22,611 nt of DNA from Saccoglossus kowalevskii (Eukaryota; Hemichordata; Enteropneusta; Harrimaniidae): positions 1 through 22,611 of the forward strand of contig NW_003132849.1 of assembly GCF_000003605.2 (NCBI RefSeq), read 5' to 3'. The number at the start of each line of letters is the position of its first letter. Within the stretch, counting starts at the first letter, position 1. The notes below the pieces were generated by a model. The model ran no database searches. It saw only the letters and a list, made by a program, of their open reading frames with translations, and was not told where the DNA came from. Below are positions 1-11,033 of this stretch, piece by piece. The translations under genes and the position numbers were made by a program.

Positions 1-2389
1 GTGCAATTGTGACTTGATGTATATATACTACCCATACGCAATAATAACACATCAGTAGAAATACTTGTTCGTATGAAAAATAATTTGCATAAACAACGAA
101 TTCTTAATCAACGAATATCCTCCATTTTTCATATGAAATCGTTTTGTTCAGTGTGTCCAATAACAATGTTATTTTCCACCCTGTCACCATTTATATTGCA
201 ATGCATCTATTTCCTATTAATACCTCGCTTTCAGTCACTAATACGTGATATTATTAGTAACACTCAATGTACCATTATTATAATTCACGGGGGACATTAT
301 AGCGACGTATTATACTCAAGTGGCCTTATAATGAGTCCGTGTTTTAGTCACAACACAAAGTGCATTGTTGCTGGCGTTTGAACAACATACAACATTATAT
401 ATATACATACTTTCTGATTTAGTCGAAACCCATTTCAGTTCTTTAATTCTTACTGATAACCGAACGTGATTTTTCCTGATTATCATTTGTGTATTATAAA
501 GTATTCAATATTTGAGTTCCAGGATATATGAGAAAAATACAATTATGTCAATTACGATAATCACTGCAATTAATGTAAATCACAGACCACATTTAAATAA
601 TTAAATGCAATCGCACACATTCCTGAAAAAAATACGCAATTACAAATCAGCGAATGTGATGATCTAAGGTTAACCTCATTTTATATTATCGAAAGTGTTG
701 GTATTATTGAAACGCCTGAACAACTTTTATCTTGATGTTGTAAATCAACATGCACCTGTTAAATGGTGCGAATGGAGCATATGAGCTGCAACATATGAGA
801 GCTACAAGAGATATTGCCCACTATATGCAGCATTCATGGCGAATAAATCCGGTAGATTAGGCAAGATATCGTCTTTTCAGAAATAATGTATCGGGATTAT
901 TACGGAGAGAATTTATTTCCTTGTGGAGGGATGTTACACAGAATATCATTGTCGTTTATAGATATACCTCATCGTGCCAACCATTGAAGTGTACGCGGAA
1001 TGGCTGAAAGGGCTGTTCCATGAGAAAACCCCCTCTGCAGTGCCAACATTACTAATTTTCTAACTAATCCATTACATTTACACCCCAAGCGATTGGTAGT
1101 GGCCGAGTTTGGTTTACAAGTAAATAGTCACAGTGGCTAGGAACAAAAAGCTAACTTGGGTACCATTCCACTAAAGTTAAAATTCAACTCGACGATTCAG
1201 AAAATTACGAAGTAGGTGGCGAAATGTGTCCCTGTGTGACACTGTTGACAAACAGCTGTCGTTGGTAAAAAATATCCTAACGTGTTTTGTGACTCTATAC
1301 ATTTTTTTGTAAAAATCAATTTGACTATTCCTATGTTGCATAATTTTGTTTCTATAAATATAGTTTATGATGCTATTAAAAATATGAAATGTAAATGTAC
1401 GGAATCCTAAAACGCGGTAGTAGTGCCAAGAACATGAATCTGCAAAAAGTATTTAATATATAAACATTAAACATATATAATATAATCATAGTCAATTTAG
1501 AGCAGCACCATCGGCATAGAAATGATTACTACTATTTGTTAGAATATATAAGATAAGCTGCTTCTAGATGCAATTCAACACTTTGTTTGGTTTTTACTAG
1601 GTACTAAAGGGCGAAGTGACCCCACATATTGATCTATTTGAATGGTTATCTTGAGAGATATGCCACAATTACGTGAGTTCGACGTGTGGTTGGTTTATCT
1701 GATTGCAAAGATTTACCAGTGCTAATCTTTGGATTGAGATATGGGCATTTTTACATTGAAGACGAAATTGAATCATTTCATATTACATCCTGTCACTCAA
1801 TTCTCAAAACATAATCCTTTTTTTTTAATTTACGCTGGGAGCGCATGCCATATTTTGCGTTTTTGTAGAGCCGTTCGCATTGTTGAATCTTGGCTGAATC
1901 TCTCAACAGTACCTTCCAACGGCCTTACTCATCATTTGTATCTTTTTTAAAAAAAAAATCAGAAGCGGATAACGAACGGGTATGCAAAGCATGGGGAGGA
2001 ATGGTTGAATCGAAGGTCAGATAATGTTGAACACATCATTTCATTATATAAACACTAATCTCGAGATATTGATATTCGAGAGCGGCCAAATAAATTGAAC
2101 CAATCGTTAAGCTGTCGAAATACAGTAAATTCAAATATTTATTAAGACAGGAGATAATTGTAATCCTAGTGTTTCCACAAGGGGCATGTGCATATAAAAT
2201 ATGTCTATTTAATACTTTGATGTTTGATTGATTAACTCAGCTTCCCAAGAGAACAGCTATTTTCAGCCGTTATTTAAAAACTAATATTTAGGTTAATTTA
2301 TGTACAATATTATTAATGTAATTGTAATTTAAATCATTCGCCGTATTGAACATAATCTAGAATGGTATAGCTGTTCGCCGAGTTTCAAT
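1..2389. other. AT-rich noncoding stretch, nothing recognised
   Basis: I see no exon, RNA gene or mobile element here that I can support. The longest open frames (73-381 on the + strand, about 100 codons; 1741-1950, about 70 codons) have a low-complexity, Ile/Ser/Phe-rich composition expected of AT-rich random DNA and no domain or splice context. Around 790-890 a short + strand stretch is a little richer in GC and reads open for about 30 codons, but it is interrupted on both sides and matches nothing I know. It is probably intergenic DNA upstream of the gene that begins near 4.86 kb. Confidence 0.6.
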
Positions 2390-2835
2390 TAACCACGAAA
2401 TAAAAAGAGAAAATTAGTAACCTGCGTCATTATGGTGGTCCAAGTATGTATTTACTACTTAACTATTGGGATGTTTGTTTTAAAGGACCCGTTGGAAATA
2501 ATGTTTATTTATAATAAAGCTTCCAAGTGTATAACGGGTTATTTGTTATGATAGTTTTAAAGATTCTATTTCATTATTAGTTATTTATTAAGCTGATGTT
2601 AAGGGGGCCACTTTGCAGTTGCTTATTTATTAAGCTGATGTTAAGGGGGCCACTTTGCAGTTGCTAGGTTATTATCCCAGCTGGCTTCAAGGATATGTTA
2701 TTTAATGTACTGTTTCTATGAGGTCCCATTTGAATTTTACTTATTCATTTTAATGGTTACTAAGCTCTCCCATTTAATACTCGGTTATTTATTTTTTACT
2801 GGTTTCAAGAGGCTCAGTTACCAAATTGACAAATT
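2390..2835. repeat. Degenerate tandem repeat array
   Basis: A set of related phrases recurs through this stretch: GGTTATTTATT, then CTGGCTTCAAGG or CTGGTTTCAAGAGG, then a GGCCCA/GGTCCCA-like block. The copies are diverged and irregular, so a unit length cannot be given with confidence. The perfect 42-bp duplication at 2581-2664 sits inside it and looks like a recent expansion of one unit. I read this as an old minisatellite; self-alignment of the region would confirm or dismiss it. Confidence 0.4.
2581..2664. repeat. Perfect 42-bp tandem duplication
   Basis: Bases 2581-2622 are repeated exactly at 2623-2664. The unit begins TTATTTATTAAGCTGATG and carries GGGGGCCACTTTGCAG toward its end. No mismatch separates the copies, so the duplication is recent, or recently homogenised, or an assembly artefact. 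Confidence 0.95.
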
Positions 2836-4859
2836 TGCAGTCACATGATTCATTATGTAGTGATTGACAATTCTGTTATGTAGTAAGACATTCCAGGATT
2901 ATCATAAAATTACATATGTATACGTCACACTGTTTCTTAGAACTAGACATAAGATTATTTGTAACAAATTCACCTCATCATTGTTACCAAGGCGGGATCG
3001 ATACTCTCCTTTCAGCACAATAAACATAACAATGTGCATCGTATGAAATTCACAAATTCTAAGGATTCACAAGTTGTGCCTCACTAAACCAGTTAATACA
3101 CTCTTTGTCCAATGGACAGACAAACAAATTAATCAATGGTTATTTCACACATGGCACGTACGTTTCTCAACAGCCACAAATAGCTATTGATTTGAAACAA
3201 ACACATGAATACATGACGAAATTTCCTAAATTACAAGTATAATCCGCGTCCGCCCTCTTATTGCAGCTGCGGAATATACATATATATATCAAAGTGATGT
3301 GTGACGTAACATTTTCCCTGATTTTTATTTGAATTGATGTACCATATTTTATGGTATATAATATGGTAGTTCCACTGTCGCCATTGCAGCAATCTACCAT
3401 AGATTAATATCAATGACGTCGGAAAGTATCTATTAGAAAATGTCATTTGATTTGATTTTCTATATGTTATCAACATTGTATCAATGAGAAATGATATCAC
3501 AGTATTACTATTCAATTAGTTTCCAATTGGGACTATTTAAACGTATAAAAGACGCTTGTCAAAAATATGATCGATGTTGTAATTTACATAACTAACTAAT
3601 ACAATTTTCGTATAAGCAATAAAACAGCATCAGCGTTTCAGATAATCTATGTATTCTAAAGAAATGGAGTGAATCACTAGTCGACACTATATTACAAAGT
3701 GCTGTGATTATTCGTCTTATCATTATTTACATGTTATATATCTTAACATATATATCAGTCCAATTTTTCGGATCCGCTGGGAGCAGTTTTGAAGTACAGC
3801 CGCCCCGCCCCACATTCAAACCCAAAATATTAGACACATTTCACGAAGGGACCGATCGGAATGTAGTGATGTATCCTTATATAATTGTAAACAATATTAT
3901 TAGACTCAGTATCCAAAGTTTATATACACGGAACATATTTTTCATGAGTTACATCATATACATTTATGTCAATGAAATATCATATTGTTTTAAATTCGTG
4001 TTTTGTTTATCAGAGTGTTTACATTACGGGAATGACACTGTAGTATATGTGGGTATACATGTAGTTTCATCTTCATAGATACTCCATCGAGTGGAAATAA
4101 CATTACCCAACTTCAGAACAAAAGTCGTATAGGTAAATTTATAAGTCCATTAACGCAACTATAGTGAGTGATATTAATAACAAAACAATCTGCAAGAACA
4201 AACAAAACAACCCACAAGCACGCTATACTACCAAGGCAAAAATGATTTTAGGAGTTTCTAATGAAATTGTGATTGAAAACATATTCATTTGTCAAAATTA
4301 TCTACTACCTCGGGTTGCTAGATTGTCTAATTCTTGTTGAATTAAAATTGAACATACATTGAGAAGTGTTACCAAGCTTCGTTCTCAATAATGCCAAGCA
4401 TGGCAGTTATTGGAAGTATGCATATTTTATTATCATAGTGTAGGAACTCTATTTTGACTCGGGCCCTTGAAAGGAAACGTTAATTTAGAAAACGTACTTC
4501 ACAAGACAAGCAAACGACATATACATTTGTTATTATAAAATAATGTGCATATTTGAAATGCATTATGTAATTAATACTTTATATAACCGGCATATTCAAC
4601 ATGTTGTTATTATGCAATAGAAAAGTATAAATGACACCTTAGCTGCAGATGAGTTAGTATTAGCTTATATTAATCGGGTTGCCATAGAAAAAATGCTCAT
4701 TTATCATATGGTCGGTTTATTTAAATGACATTGTATAAGCGTTGGGCTGGTTCATATTATAATGAGAACGCTATGACAGGCATATGTGTTGGCGTATGTG
4801 TGACGCACATTCTAACATAGTATCGATTCTACGCACACATTCAAGGCGTTTAATTTCAG
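2836..4859. other. Noncoding stretch upstream of the PAN-domain exon
   Basis: No supported gene. Open frames at 3167-3515 (- strand) and 3704-4078 (+ strand, 124 codons) are AT-rich, rich in Ile and Tyr, and show no domain. A short GC-rich patch at about 3770-3810 sits in the 3704 frame but has no recognisable motif. The promoter or a 5' noncoding exon of the downstream gene may lie here, but I cannot point to one. Confidence 0.5.
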
Positions 4860-4865
4860 GTTAAC

Positions 4866-5204
4866 ATGATAACACCTGTATTCCAACTAAAATTATCACT
4901 CATGGATACGACACTGGCGATGCACATACTTTTCCTATTGATTTTGAAAATACAAAGATCGACATTCGGTTGTTTGGAATTCACGGATGCGTCCCCAGCG
5001 ATGAGGAGTTTGGTCAGCGGCTCGTACATCGTATTCAGTATCGAAGAGTGCAGGGCTGTATGTGAGCAAAACGTTAAATGTCTTTCTCTCGCGTACAACA
5101 GACGAGTGGGCACCTGTCTTCTGTTAACCACTAGCACCGATGATCTGACGGACACAGGAATATTCAGCGAAAACGGTGGAAGAATTTTTCCTCGGCCTTC
5201 GAAG
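4866..5204 (+). CDS. Exon 1: signal peptide plus PAN/apple domain of a secreted mosaic protein
   Basis: This exon encodes the N-terminus of an extracellular or secreted protein. An in-frame stop at 4851-4853 and the ATG at 4866 bound the frame. A second ATG at 4899 gives the tidier signal peptide (MDTTLAM, then the hydrophobic core HILFLLILKI, with probable cleavage near STFG/CLEF). After it comes a PAN/apple fold: cysteines spaced C-x24-C-x3-C-x5-C-x11-C, including EECRAVCEQNVKCLSLAYN, the typical helix-with-disulfides core. PAN modules bind proteins or carbohydrates. The exon ends AAG|GTAGGT, a strong donor in phase 0. A possible acceptor (TTTAATTTCAG, ending at 4859) just upstream means a 5' noncoding exon may exist. 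The last PAN cysteine is not in this exon. A long antisense frame over the same bases is a shadow. Confidence 0.75.
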
Positions 5205-6404
5205 GTAGGTATTCGCATTTGTAATAGCATGATATCAAATTCATATCACACAATAAGTAACTTTAGATGCAGTGAAAGTAAGGTCGGTGGGTTACATATG
5301 CGTATAAAATGGATGCATACAAGTTAAATATGAGAGCACTGCTTTTGTCGAATTGAACGTGTCACTGTCACTTATGTCAAGACTGTCAACAACACGACGT
5401 ATTTGTTTTTTAGGGCGTGGAATAATAATTTCTATAAACATGAATGAAATACATACGATTTGAAAGCACATGCAACAATTGATGTGGATGATTTTTTTCA
5501 GTAGTAAAACTGTTGTGCTTTGCAAATTTGTTCAACGGCCAAATAAAATATAGAAAATCTAATCACATTTGAATCGTTTTATTCAAGGATTATATAGTTC
5601 ACCTTACGTGTCTTCTTCAATTGCTTCTGGATGCAGAAAAATTTAATTGGCTATCACGATTTCGAGATAATAAACCATACCTTCCTGGATTTATGAATCG
5701 CCTACTTGTCATTGTATTCGTTTTACGGATTATGTCGTGGTTTTTCAAAGCGATTTAAACAAATCACTCAATCCACGAATATCTTTTCTGAGCTTAACAC
5801 TTTAATTTGAAATACAATTTGTTTTGTAAAAAATATTAAAAATGATTTTTTAACCAACTTTGCGAGCATGAATATTCTTTTCTCGACTGAATGACTTCTT
5901 CGTAAAGGAAAAAACACAAACATCTGCAGTAACGCGTACAGTGTCGTATTTATATGACCTTATGCTTACTAGATGAAATGTGATTGATCTGAAATTTACA
6001 TTGATCAGCTATTTGTTTTGTCATGTATTTTGAAGAATAAAAGGCGTGTTGAACTGATTATTGGTGCGTCCAATATTGGCAATGAAAATTGTATTTCGAT
6101 TATTGAATGTATTTATCTTTTGTTTCATATCGATGTTAATATGATTGAACCAAATAAAGTGTGTATCAAAATATGTCTTGCACAACACAACGTGTTCTAG
6201 CTAGTTCCTGAGCGTAGGAAATGTTATCGTACAAGTGGCAAACTATATTTTTGTTAAAAAGATTTAGATGGGTATTTGTAATGAATAAAGCACTAAATAT
6301 TGTATCTCAATTATTAGAATGCATTGCTTTTAATCATGCCGACGCCTATTTTTTAAACTTGCTCTCGTAACTTTCTCTAATGTGAAATATCACGATTTTT
6401 TAAG
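5205..6404 (+). other. Intron 1 (predicted)
   Basis: It is bounded by AAG|GTAGGT at 5204/5205 and TTTTTTAAG at 6404, both in phase 0. The inside is AT-rich with no convincing exon: acceptor-like sites followed by open sequence (for example near 5596) lack donors or hit stops. No repeat or mobile element is evident. Confidence 0.5.
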
Positions 6405-6543
6405 GTTCAAAACACAGCTACCTGTGACCATTCTCTGTGTGGTAATTATGGTATATGTGAGATTGATTGCGCAACAGAAGGCTACATATGTAAATGCAAA
6501 GACAACTGGAGTGGACCTAAGTGCGACATTTTGGTCAACTATG
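6405..6543 (+). CDS. Exon 2: EGF-like domain
   Basis: The frame reads VQNTATCDHSLCGNYGIC and continues through YICKC to WSGPKCD, the canonical EGF pattern C-x4-C-x5-C-x10-C-x1-C-x8-C with the expected C5-(x)-W/G-x-G-x-x-C6 end. There is one extra cysteine (EIDC) between C3 and C4, so seven in all, which could form an intermolecular bond or pair with a neighbouring module. I place the start at 6405, after ATTTTTTAAG, because that acceptor is phase 0 and joins exon 1 in frame (SK|VQN). A second acceptor ending at 6417 would give phase 1 and not fit. The donor is TATG|GTATGT, phase 1. The longer open frame over 6382-6588 is a different, shadow frame. Confidence 0.72.
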
Positions 6544-7156
6544 GTATGTAATTTAATATTACATTTTCCAATCATGCTGCTATCATAGCGTTTCTAGCGA
6601 GAAATTTAGAAAAAAGGAGATCTCATGGTTTTTTCCCCAATGGTCCACGATTTACAAAACTCGTTCATTGCGTTAGTCCCTTTGGGTGTGAATTTATATT
6701 TGCAGTTTGTTTTTTTTAGTATATCGCAAAGCCACCTAGATAAATATGGAGCTAAAACAAAAACAATGAATTATGACAAGTAAAACGATAAACAAAATTG
6801 AAGCGTATAACTAAATAGGATTTTAAATCGCTTGCACTTAACTATGACTCGTTTTTCAGAGCTCTTCGTAGTAGTCATATTGTCATTGTCGTTAGTATGC
6901 TATGATTTATAAACGGTTCATCTCCCATGATGTCAGCGCTTCGTACCATGTTTTCATCGCGCTCGATTAAGTAGCTACATTAGTTATACCTCACTTTAAC
7001 AAAAATAATTAAGTCATAAGTTCGGTATCGTGTTTCCAATAATTGTTTAGAACCGCCACTGAACAGACTTCGGTTACTGCAACCGATGACAGAACCGCCA
7101 CATCTCTCGCTGTATTTTTACTATGGAGTTGGCAGTTAATACATTTTAAATATGTT
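6544..7156 (+). other. Start of intron 2, no recognised element
   Basis: This is the first part of the roughly 4.5-kb predicted intron between the EGF exon and exon 3. An acceptor-like TTGTTTAG at about 7050 is followed by a + strand frame that stays open for about 55 codons until a TAA at about 7214, but I find no matching donor in phase and no domain, so I do not call it an exon. Confidence 0.4.
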
Positions 7157-7384
7157 TCACACTGCTCTGGGAATAACAACAAGTACACATTCGTATCTAA
7201 TATGGACGCCCGTTAAGTAGGCACTGTTTCCATTAATAGTAATGTTACCACCCGGGGGAACTGTCAATATTTCACCTTTGACGGTGCTACTTTGCCGGTA
7301 CCACCAGACGAGGGAAGAACAGTTCACATACAACTGATTTATTACACCCCCGTTGCTCGTACCGACGGCGCTTTTCTTACTCAC
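7157..7384 (-). CDS. Unassigned open frame, possible exon or remnant
   Basis: A 75-codon minus-strand frame in a patch richer in GC than its surroundings. Its middle (GEILTVPPGGNITINGNS) has the alternating hydrophobic and polar character of beta strands and an N-glycosylation site, which makes it look more like a real protein than the usual AT-rich frames here. Against it, the complementary + strand (7215-7531) is also open for about 100 codons, and neither strand shows a clear acceptor and donor pair. No family is recognised. It may be an exon, a transposon scrap or chance. Confidence 0.18.
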   Translation of the reverse strand: MSKKSAVGTSNGGVINQLYVNCSSLVWWYRQSSTVKGEILTVPPGGNITINGNSAYLTGVHIRYECVLVVIPRAV

Positions 7385-7683
7385 AATGAGAATAAAGTGT
7401 TCATAGTAAAAATAGGCCCAATTATCGATATTCCGTCTCCATTAATGTCTAAATTAATGTATTATACTATTTTGCAGCTACATGTGTATTTTATATGGGA
7501 AACCACTGCACTTGAAAGAAAGAAATATTAGAGTAAACAAAGCAGAGTAGTGTACTTTGTGTCGTTAGTAGTTGCCGCTGCAAACAAACCCCCTCCTCGG
7601 AAACGTGTATTCTGTAACACACAGTATATTAGACATCGTTCGGATTTGTCAGCGAACTGCTCACGTACTACAGTTAGTTAAGC

Positions 7684-7757
7684 TCATCAAGCGAATGAAA
7701 CTTTGATGACCAGTTCTGCTATTCGTTGCTCCGCCAGACAAATATAAATATCTGGCG
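7684..7757. other. Two adjacent 7-bp-stem inverted repeats
   Basis: TCATCAA (7684-7690) pairs with TTGATGA (7703-7709), and CGCCAGA (7732-7738) pairs with TCTGGCG (7751-7757). Both have 12-nt loops. Such short stems can arise by chance in AT-rich DNA; the matched geometry is the only reason to list them. Confidence 0.3.
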
Positions 7758-7917
7758 CGATTGGCAACCCTATAACAGTACTGCTTGATCTTTTACAATT
7801 TTCCAATGAGATTCACTCGCTGCGTTCAGGCAATGTGTTAGGAAATGTACACGTTTCATAATAGCTTGTAATTAGAGAATGAATCCCTGTGGTTTAAGGC
7901 TGTATTATTCGAGGCTA

Positions 7918-8121
7918 CTAAACAAATCCGAAATTATCATTTCCATGATCAGTCTGACTGTCGGTACTAAGTGAGCCGTTAAATTCCACACTGCATATAA
8001 TTTTCCATCCGTAAAATAAATTCACTACTGCTACTAAAGCAGCGACTGAATGGCGATCTTTAAAAAGCTTTTCCATTCTGTTCGTGATTTTATCCTGAGC
8101 ACATCCTCTCAACACTTCCAA
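7918..8121 (-). CDS. Unassigned 67-codon open frame, possible terminal exon
   Basis: The minus-strand frame includes MEKLFKDRHSVAALVAVVNL and ends with a stop at 7918. Residue use is balanced (Lys, Asp, Val and Gly rather than runs of Ile and Tyr), which is why it is listed. There is an AG a few codons in (GTTGAGAG) but no strong pyrimidine tract. I recognise no family. It lies inside the predicted second intron of the + strand gene and, if real, would belong to something else. Confidence 0.15.
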   Translation of the reverse strand: MEVLRGCAQDKITNRMEKLFKDRHSVAALVAVVNLFYGWKIICSVEFNGSLSTDSQTDHGNDNFGFV

Positions 8122-9284
8122 TTAGACATGCGCCACATCCCACAAATCATAGAGTTACGTTGTTACAGAACTATTGATTCACATTCGTTATATTATACAG
8201 ATAAGATAGATCGGCATGTTCATGCTCCGATTTACTTTTAGTATTTCATAACGGCAAGAACAGTTTGGTACAGACAATATGTTACGCGGGACTAATATAA
8301 TCGTGTGTATAATCTTTAGGATGGTTCTGTGACAATTAGTTTAACATAAGGACATTGAAATCGTAACAAAAGTTGCACTCGAACAGGGTATTCGATCTAT
8401 CGCCATCCTAATATTTGAGAGACTCATCTCAGATTTGAAAGACTGCTCTCTGCTGCTCGCCTACGTTAGAATGTTAACGTCGATCGGTTCAGACTAAAGC
8501 ATTGGATAAGCGAGATTTCAAAAATATAATTATATAAAAAAACATAATGATAATTTAAAATGTTATTTTCAAAGATTTTGTAAGATTATGATTTGACAGT
8601 GGGGTCGAAGCATTTGTTGAAATAACCTGTCAAAAAACAGGCTGCTTATTGATTGGGTCGACTCTTAGGATTGTTTAGTCAGTCAGGCGCAGCTTATAAG
8701 TCCCTTCGATTTGACACTGGTCTCATAGTGATCTTATTACCACGCGAACATTTTCACTGATTTTTTGAAATGCAACAATGTCATTAGATTGATGAAAGCC
8801 CGCGTTATAAAATATTAAGACGTCAATTATATTGAACGCATACCGCGATTACCAAGTGACATCCAAGCATACCGAGTATGCACATATTAAATTAATTATA
8901 TATTACCAAATATACGATTTGTAGTTCCGGGTATGCACTTCAATACGTCCAGAAACGTGATGACAAATCAGATATTTTAATTCTTTAATAACATACGCAA
9001 ATGTCACGTGACACGTAAACCTTCAGGAATCATTTAAATATGTTATTACACCAATCGATACAATAATTCATACAATTTCCGTAACATATGCCGTGTTTGA
9101 TAGAATTTGACAAACGTTATTTATACGACTGTTATGCGACCCATTAGTTTGAGCGTTCGTTTATGACCATACATATATGTTTCGTATTTGTGAGTAGTTT
9201 GAAAACAACAGAAAAAACCTAAAACTGACTGCAAACCTAAATAAAAGTTGTATTAATGTGGGGTATGTGAACCACACATCTAAA
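8122..9284. other. Noncoding intronic stretch
   Basis: No exon, RNA gene or mobile element recognised. There is a small hairpin (CCTGT...ACAGG, near 8627-8642) and nothing else of structure that I can support. Confidence 0.45.
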
Positions 9285-9311
9285 TTTGAATGTAAAACGT
9301 CAACGGCATAT

Positions 9312-9490
9312 AATTGCATTCAAATGTAGATTCGTATGTTTATATGAGTGTGGTAAACCACATTTGCATTCATGTGTAGATTCGTATGTTCATAGGAGTG
9401 TGGTAAACCACATTTGCATTCATGTGTAAATTCGTATGTTCATATGAGTGTGGTAAACTACATTTGTATTTATGTGTAGATTGCTAAACA
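9312..9490. repeat. 50-bp tandem satellite, about 3.5 copies
   Basis: The phrase GAGTGTGGTAAACCACATTT starts at 9346 and 9396, and again at 9446 with one or two changes, giving an exact 50-bp period. The rest of each unit reads GCATTCATGTGTAGATTCGT then ATGTTCATAG. A partial earlier copy begins near 9312. Each unit has the inverted repeat TGTGGT-AA-ACCACA. Copies differ by only a few substitutions, so this is the youngest part of a longer, older array. Confidence 0.9.
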
Positions 9491-9955
9491 CACACATTTG
9501 AAGATGTTACCACACACTTGTAATCACGTGGACTTTGTAAAGACCCACTTTATGTAGAGTGGGTGAACAACACATGTATTCATATTTGCTTCGTAAGCCA
9601 ATCACTTTATTCATGCGTGTTTGTATTAATATGGAGTTTTTAATCATATATTTGTATTCATATTGACTTTGTAAACCCAACACATTTGTTTTCACATCCA
9701 ATGTTATGAATTATATTATTTATATAGACTTTATGAACCATAAACTTGTGTGGTCCATACACTTTTGGTAGATTACCAACCATACAAACACATTAATATG
9801 GAAATTGTGCACCAGGCACCTGTATTTACATGAAGTCGGTGAACCACTTACATTGGTATTGATATGGATATTGCAAAGAGTTTGTAAACCACATACTTAT
9901 ATATTTATGTGGAATTTGTAAGATATTGTAAGCGAACACTGTTATATGTAGATTA
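9491..9955. repeat. Diverged continuation of the 50-bp satellite
   Basis: Beyond 9490 the same vocabulary continues in decayed form: GTAAACC or GTGAACC, ACACATTTGTATTCAT, and GTGGACTTTGTAAA or TTGACTTTGTAAA, recurring about every 40-60 bases to about 9930. Spacing is irregular and many copies have lost the palindrome. The gradient from near-identical copies at 9.35-9.45 kb to decayed ones here is typical of a satellite expanding from one end. Confidence 0.6.
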
Positions 9956-9960
9956 AAACA

Positions 9961-9989
9961 TTTATTTATTTATTTATTTATTTATTCAT

Positions 9990-10044
<55 letters not shown>

Positions 10045-10049
10045 TTTGT

Positions 10050-10100
<51 letters not shown>

Positions 10101-10102
10101 TT
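9961..10102. repeat. (TTTA)n microsatellite, about 35 units
   Basis: 142 bases of TTTA repeats broken by only two substitutions, a C at 9987 and a G at 10048. It directly follows the decayed satellite. Confidence 0.98.
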
Positions 10103-10537
10103 GAAATTGATTAATTAATTGACAACAGCAACTGGTTAACACATTCTGATTCGTGTAACTTTTCATAGATACATAGATGTGAGTCAAATATCGTAGGATT
10201 ACATTTGTCCCGTGGTGATACTGTCACACTGCGTTAAAATATGTAATTACTTGGTTTACTCAATCCACTCATATTCTAGATCATAATATCCGTTGTGCTA
10301 ATCATCAATATATCTATAAATGTTGTATGCCAAAAGCTTTTCAATTGTAGAAAGTGTTTCATTGAAATGAATGTAAACACGCATTTATACAAAATATTCA
10401 CACTATATTTTATAAATCGAGAATCGAATAACAGACCAATTACCGACGAAGCACACACTGATTACACAAGTCAGGAACATCATGGTATATAATAAAGACA
10501 CGTTTTCCCCGTGAACTCTCGTTTTTTTCTTGTCAAG
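10103..10537. other. Noncoding intronic stretch
   Basis: AT-rich. The overlapping short frames on both strands at 10276-10492 look like chance. Nothing else is seen. Confidence 0.45.
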
Positions 10538-10600
10538 ATGTTATTCAATGATTTAGAAGAACTACATTGCAGTAAATTAAGAGCTGCTGGAGCATATGTA
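10538..10600 (+). CDS. Candidate 63-nt exon, phase 0-0
   Basis: A strong pyrimidine tract and acceptor (GTTTTTTTCTTGTCAAG, ending at 10537) is followed by 21 open codons (MLFNDLEELHCSKLRAAGAY, then V) and a perfect donor, GTAAGT at 10601. The exon is symmetric in phase 0, so it could be included or skipped without a frameshift, but only next to phase-0 junctions. It cannot sit between exons 2 and 3, which meet in phase 1. It could join exon 1 (phase 0) and the 17677 candidate (phase 0). The peptide matches no family I know. The frame stays open beyond the donor to 10708. Confidence 0.27.
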
Positions 10601-11033
10601 GTAAGTACGGATGTACCTGTCATGGCTGGCGTCATTTCAATCATGACATGGTTAAACTTTATTCTTTTTGAGAGGTTACTATGGGAATATGTCACTGTTA
10701 TTCTATGAGCGAATCACTCCTAATATTGGCGTCTTTTGACACACCCAAGATGAATGACAGGACGTGAACAATACATGGCAAAATAAAGGGTAAATTATAA
10801 AGCACTTACACGAGAGTCATGGCGGTTGATAGACTTAAATCCCAAGGTACTTGTTCGAAGTATATCACTAATTTCTTTGAAAAAAACAAAAACAAAGAGT
10901 GTGAATTGACGATATTGAATAGTAGTACCTATAAAACACTATGAAACATCATTTATTTTTTTGTTTATTCATAGCTTAAGCCGATTTCAAATGACCTTTA
11001 AATGAATTTTTCGTGTAAAATGTATGATTTTAG

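Noticed and set aside
73-381. 102-codon + strand open frame
   Set aside because: AT-rich composition, Ile/Ser/Phe-heavy, no domain, no splice or start support; expected by chance.
5205-5220. Alternative exon 1 donor at 5220 (TTT|GTAATA, phase 1)
   Set aside because: It would join the 6417 acceptor in phase, but the donor is weak. AAG|GTAGGT at 5204 with the acceptor at 6404 is also in phase and much stronger.
4856-5230. 124-codon minus-strand open frame
   Set aside because: Exact antisense of the PAN exon, whose signal peptide, cysteine spacing and donor favour the + strand.
6382-6588. 68-codon + strand open frame and its antisense partner
   Set aside because: It is in a different frame from the EGF cysteine pattern, which is specific.
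8627-8642. Short hairpin CCTGT...ACAGG
   Set aside because: A 5-bp stem is expected by chance many times in a window this size.
9312-9490. CRISPR-like spaced repeats
   Set aside because: The 50-bp units are contiguous with no unique spacers, and the DNA is eukaryotic; this is a satellite.
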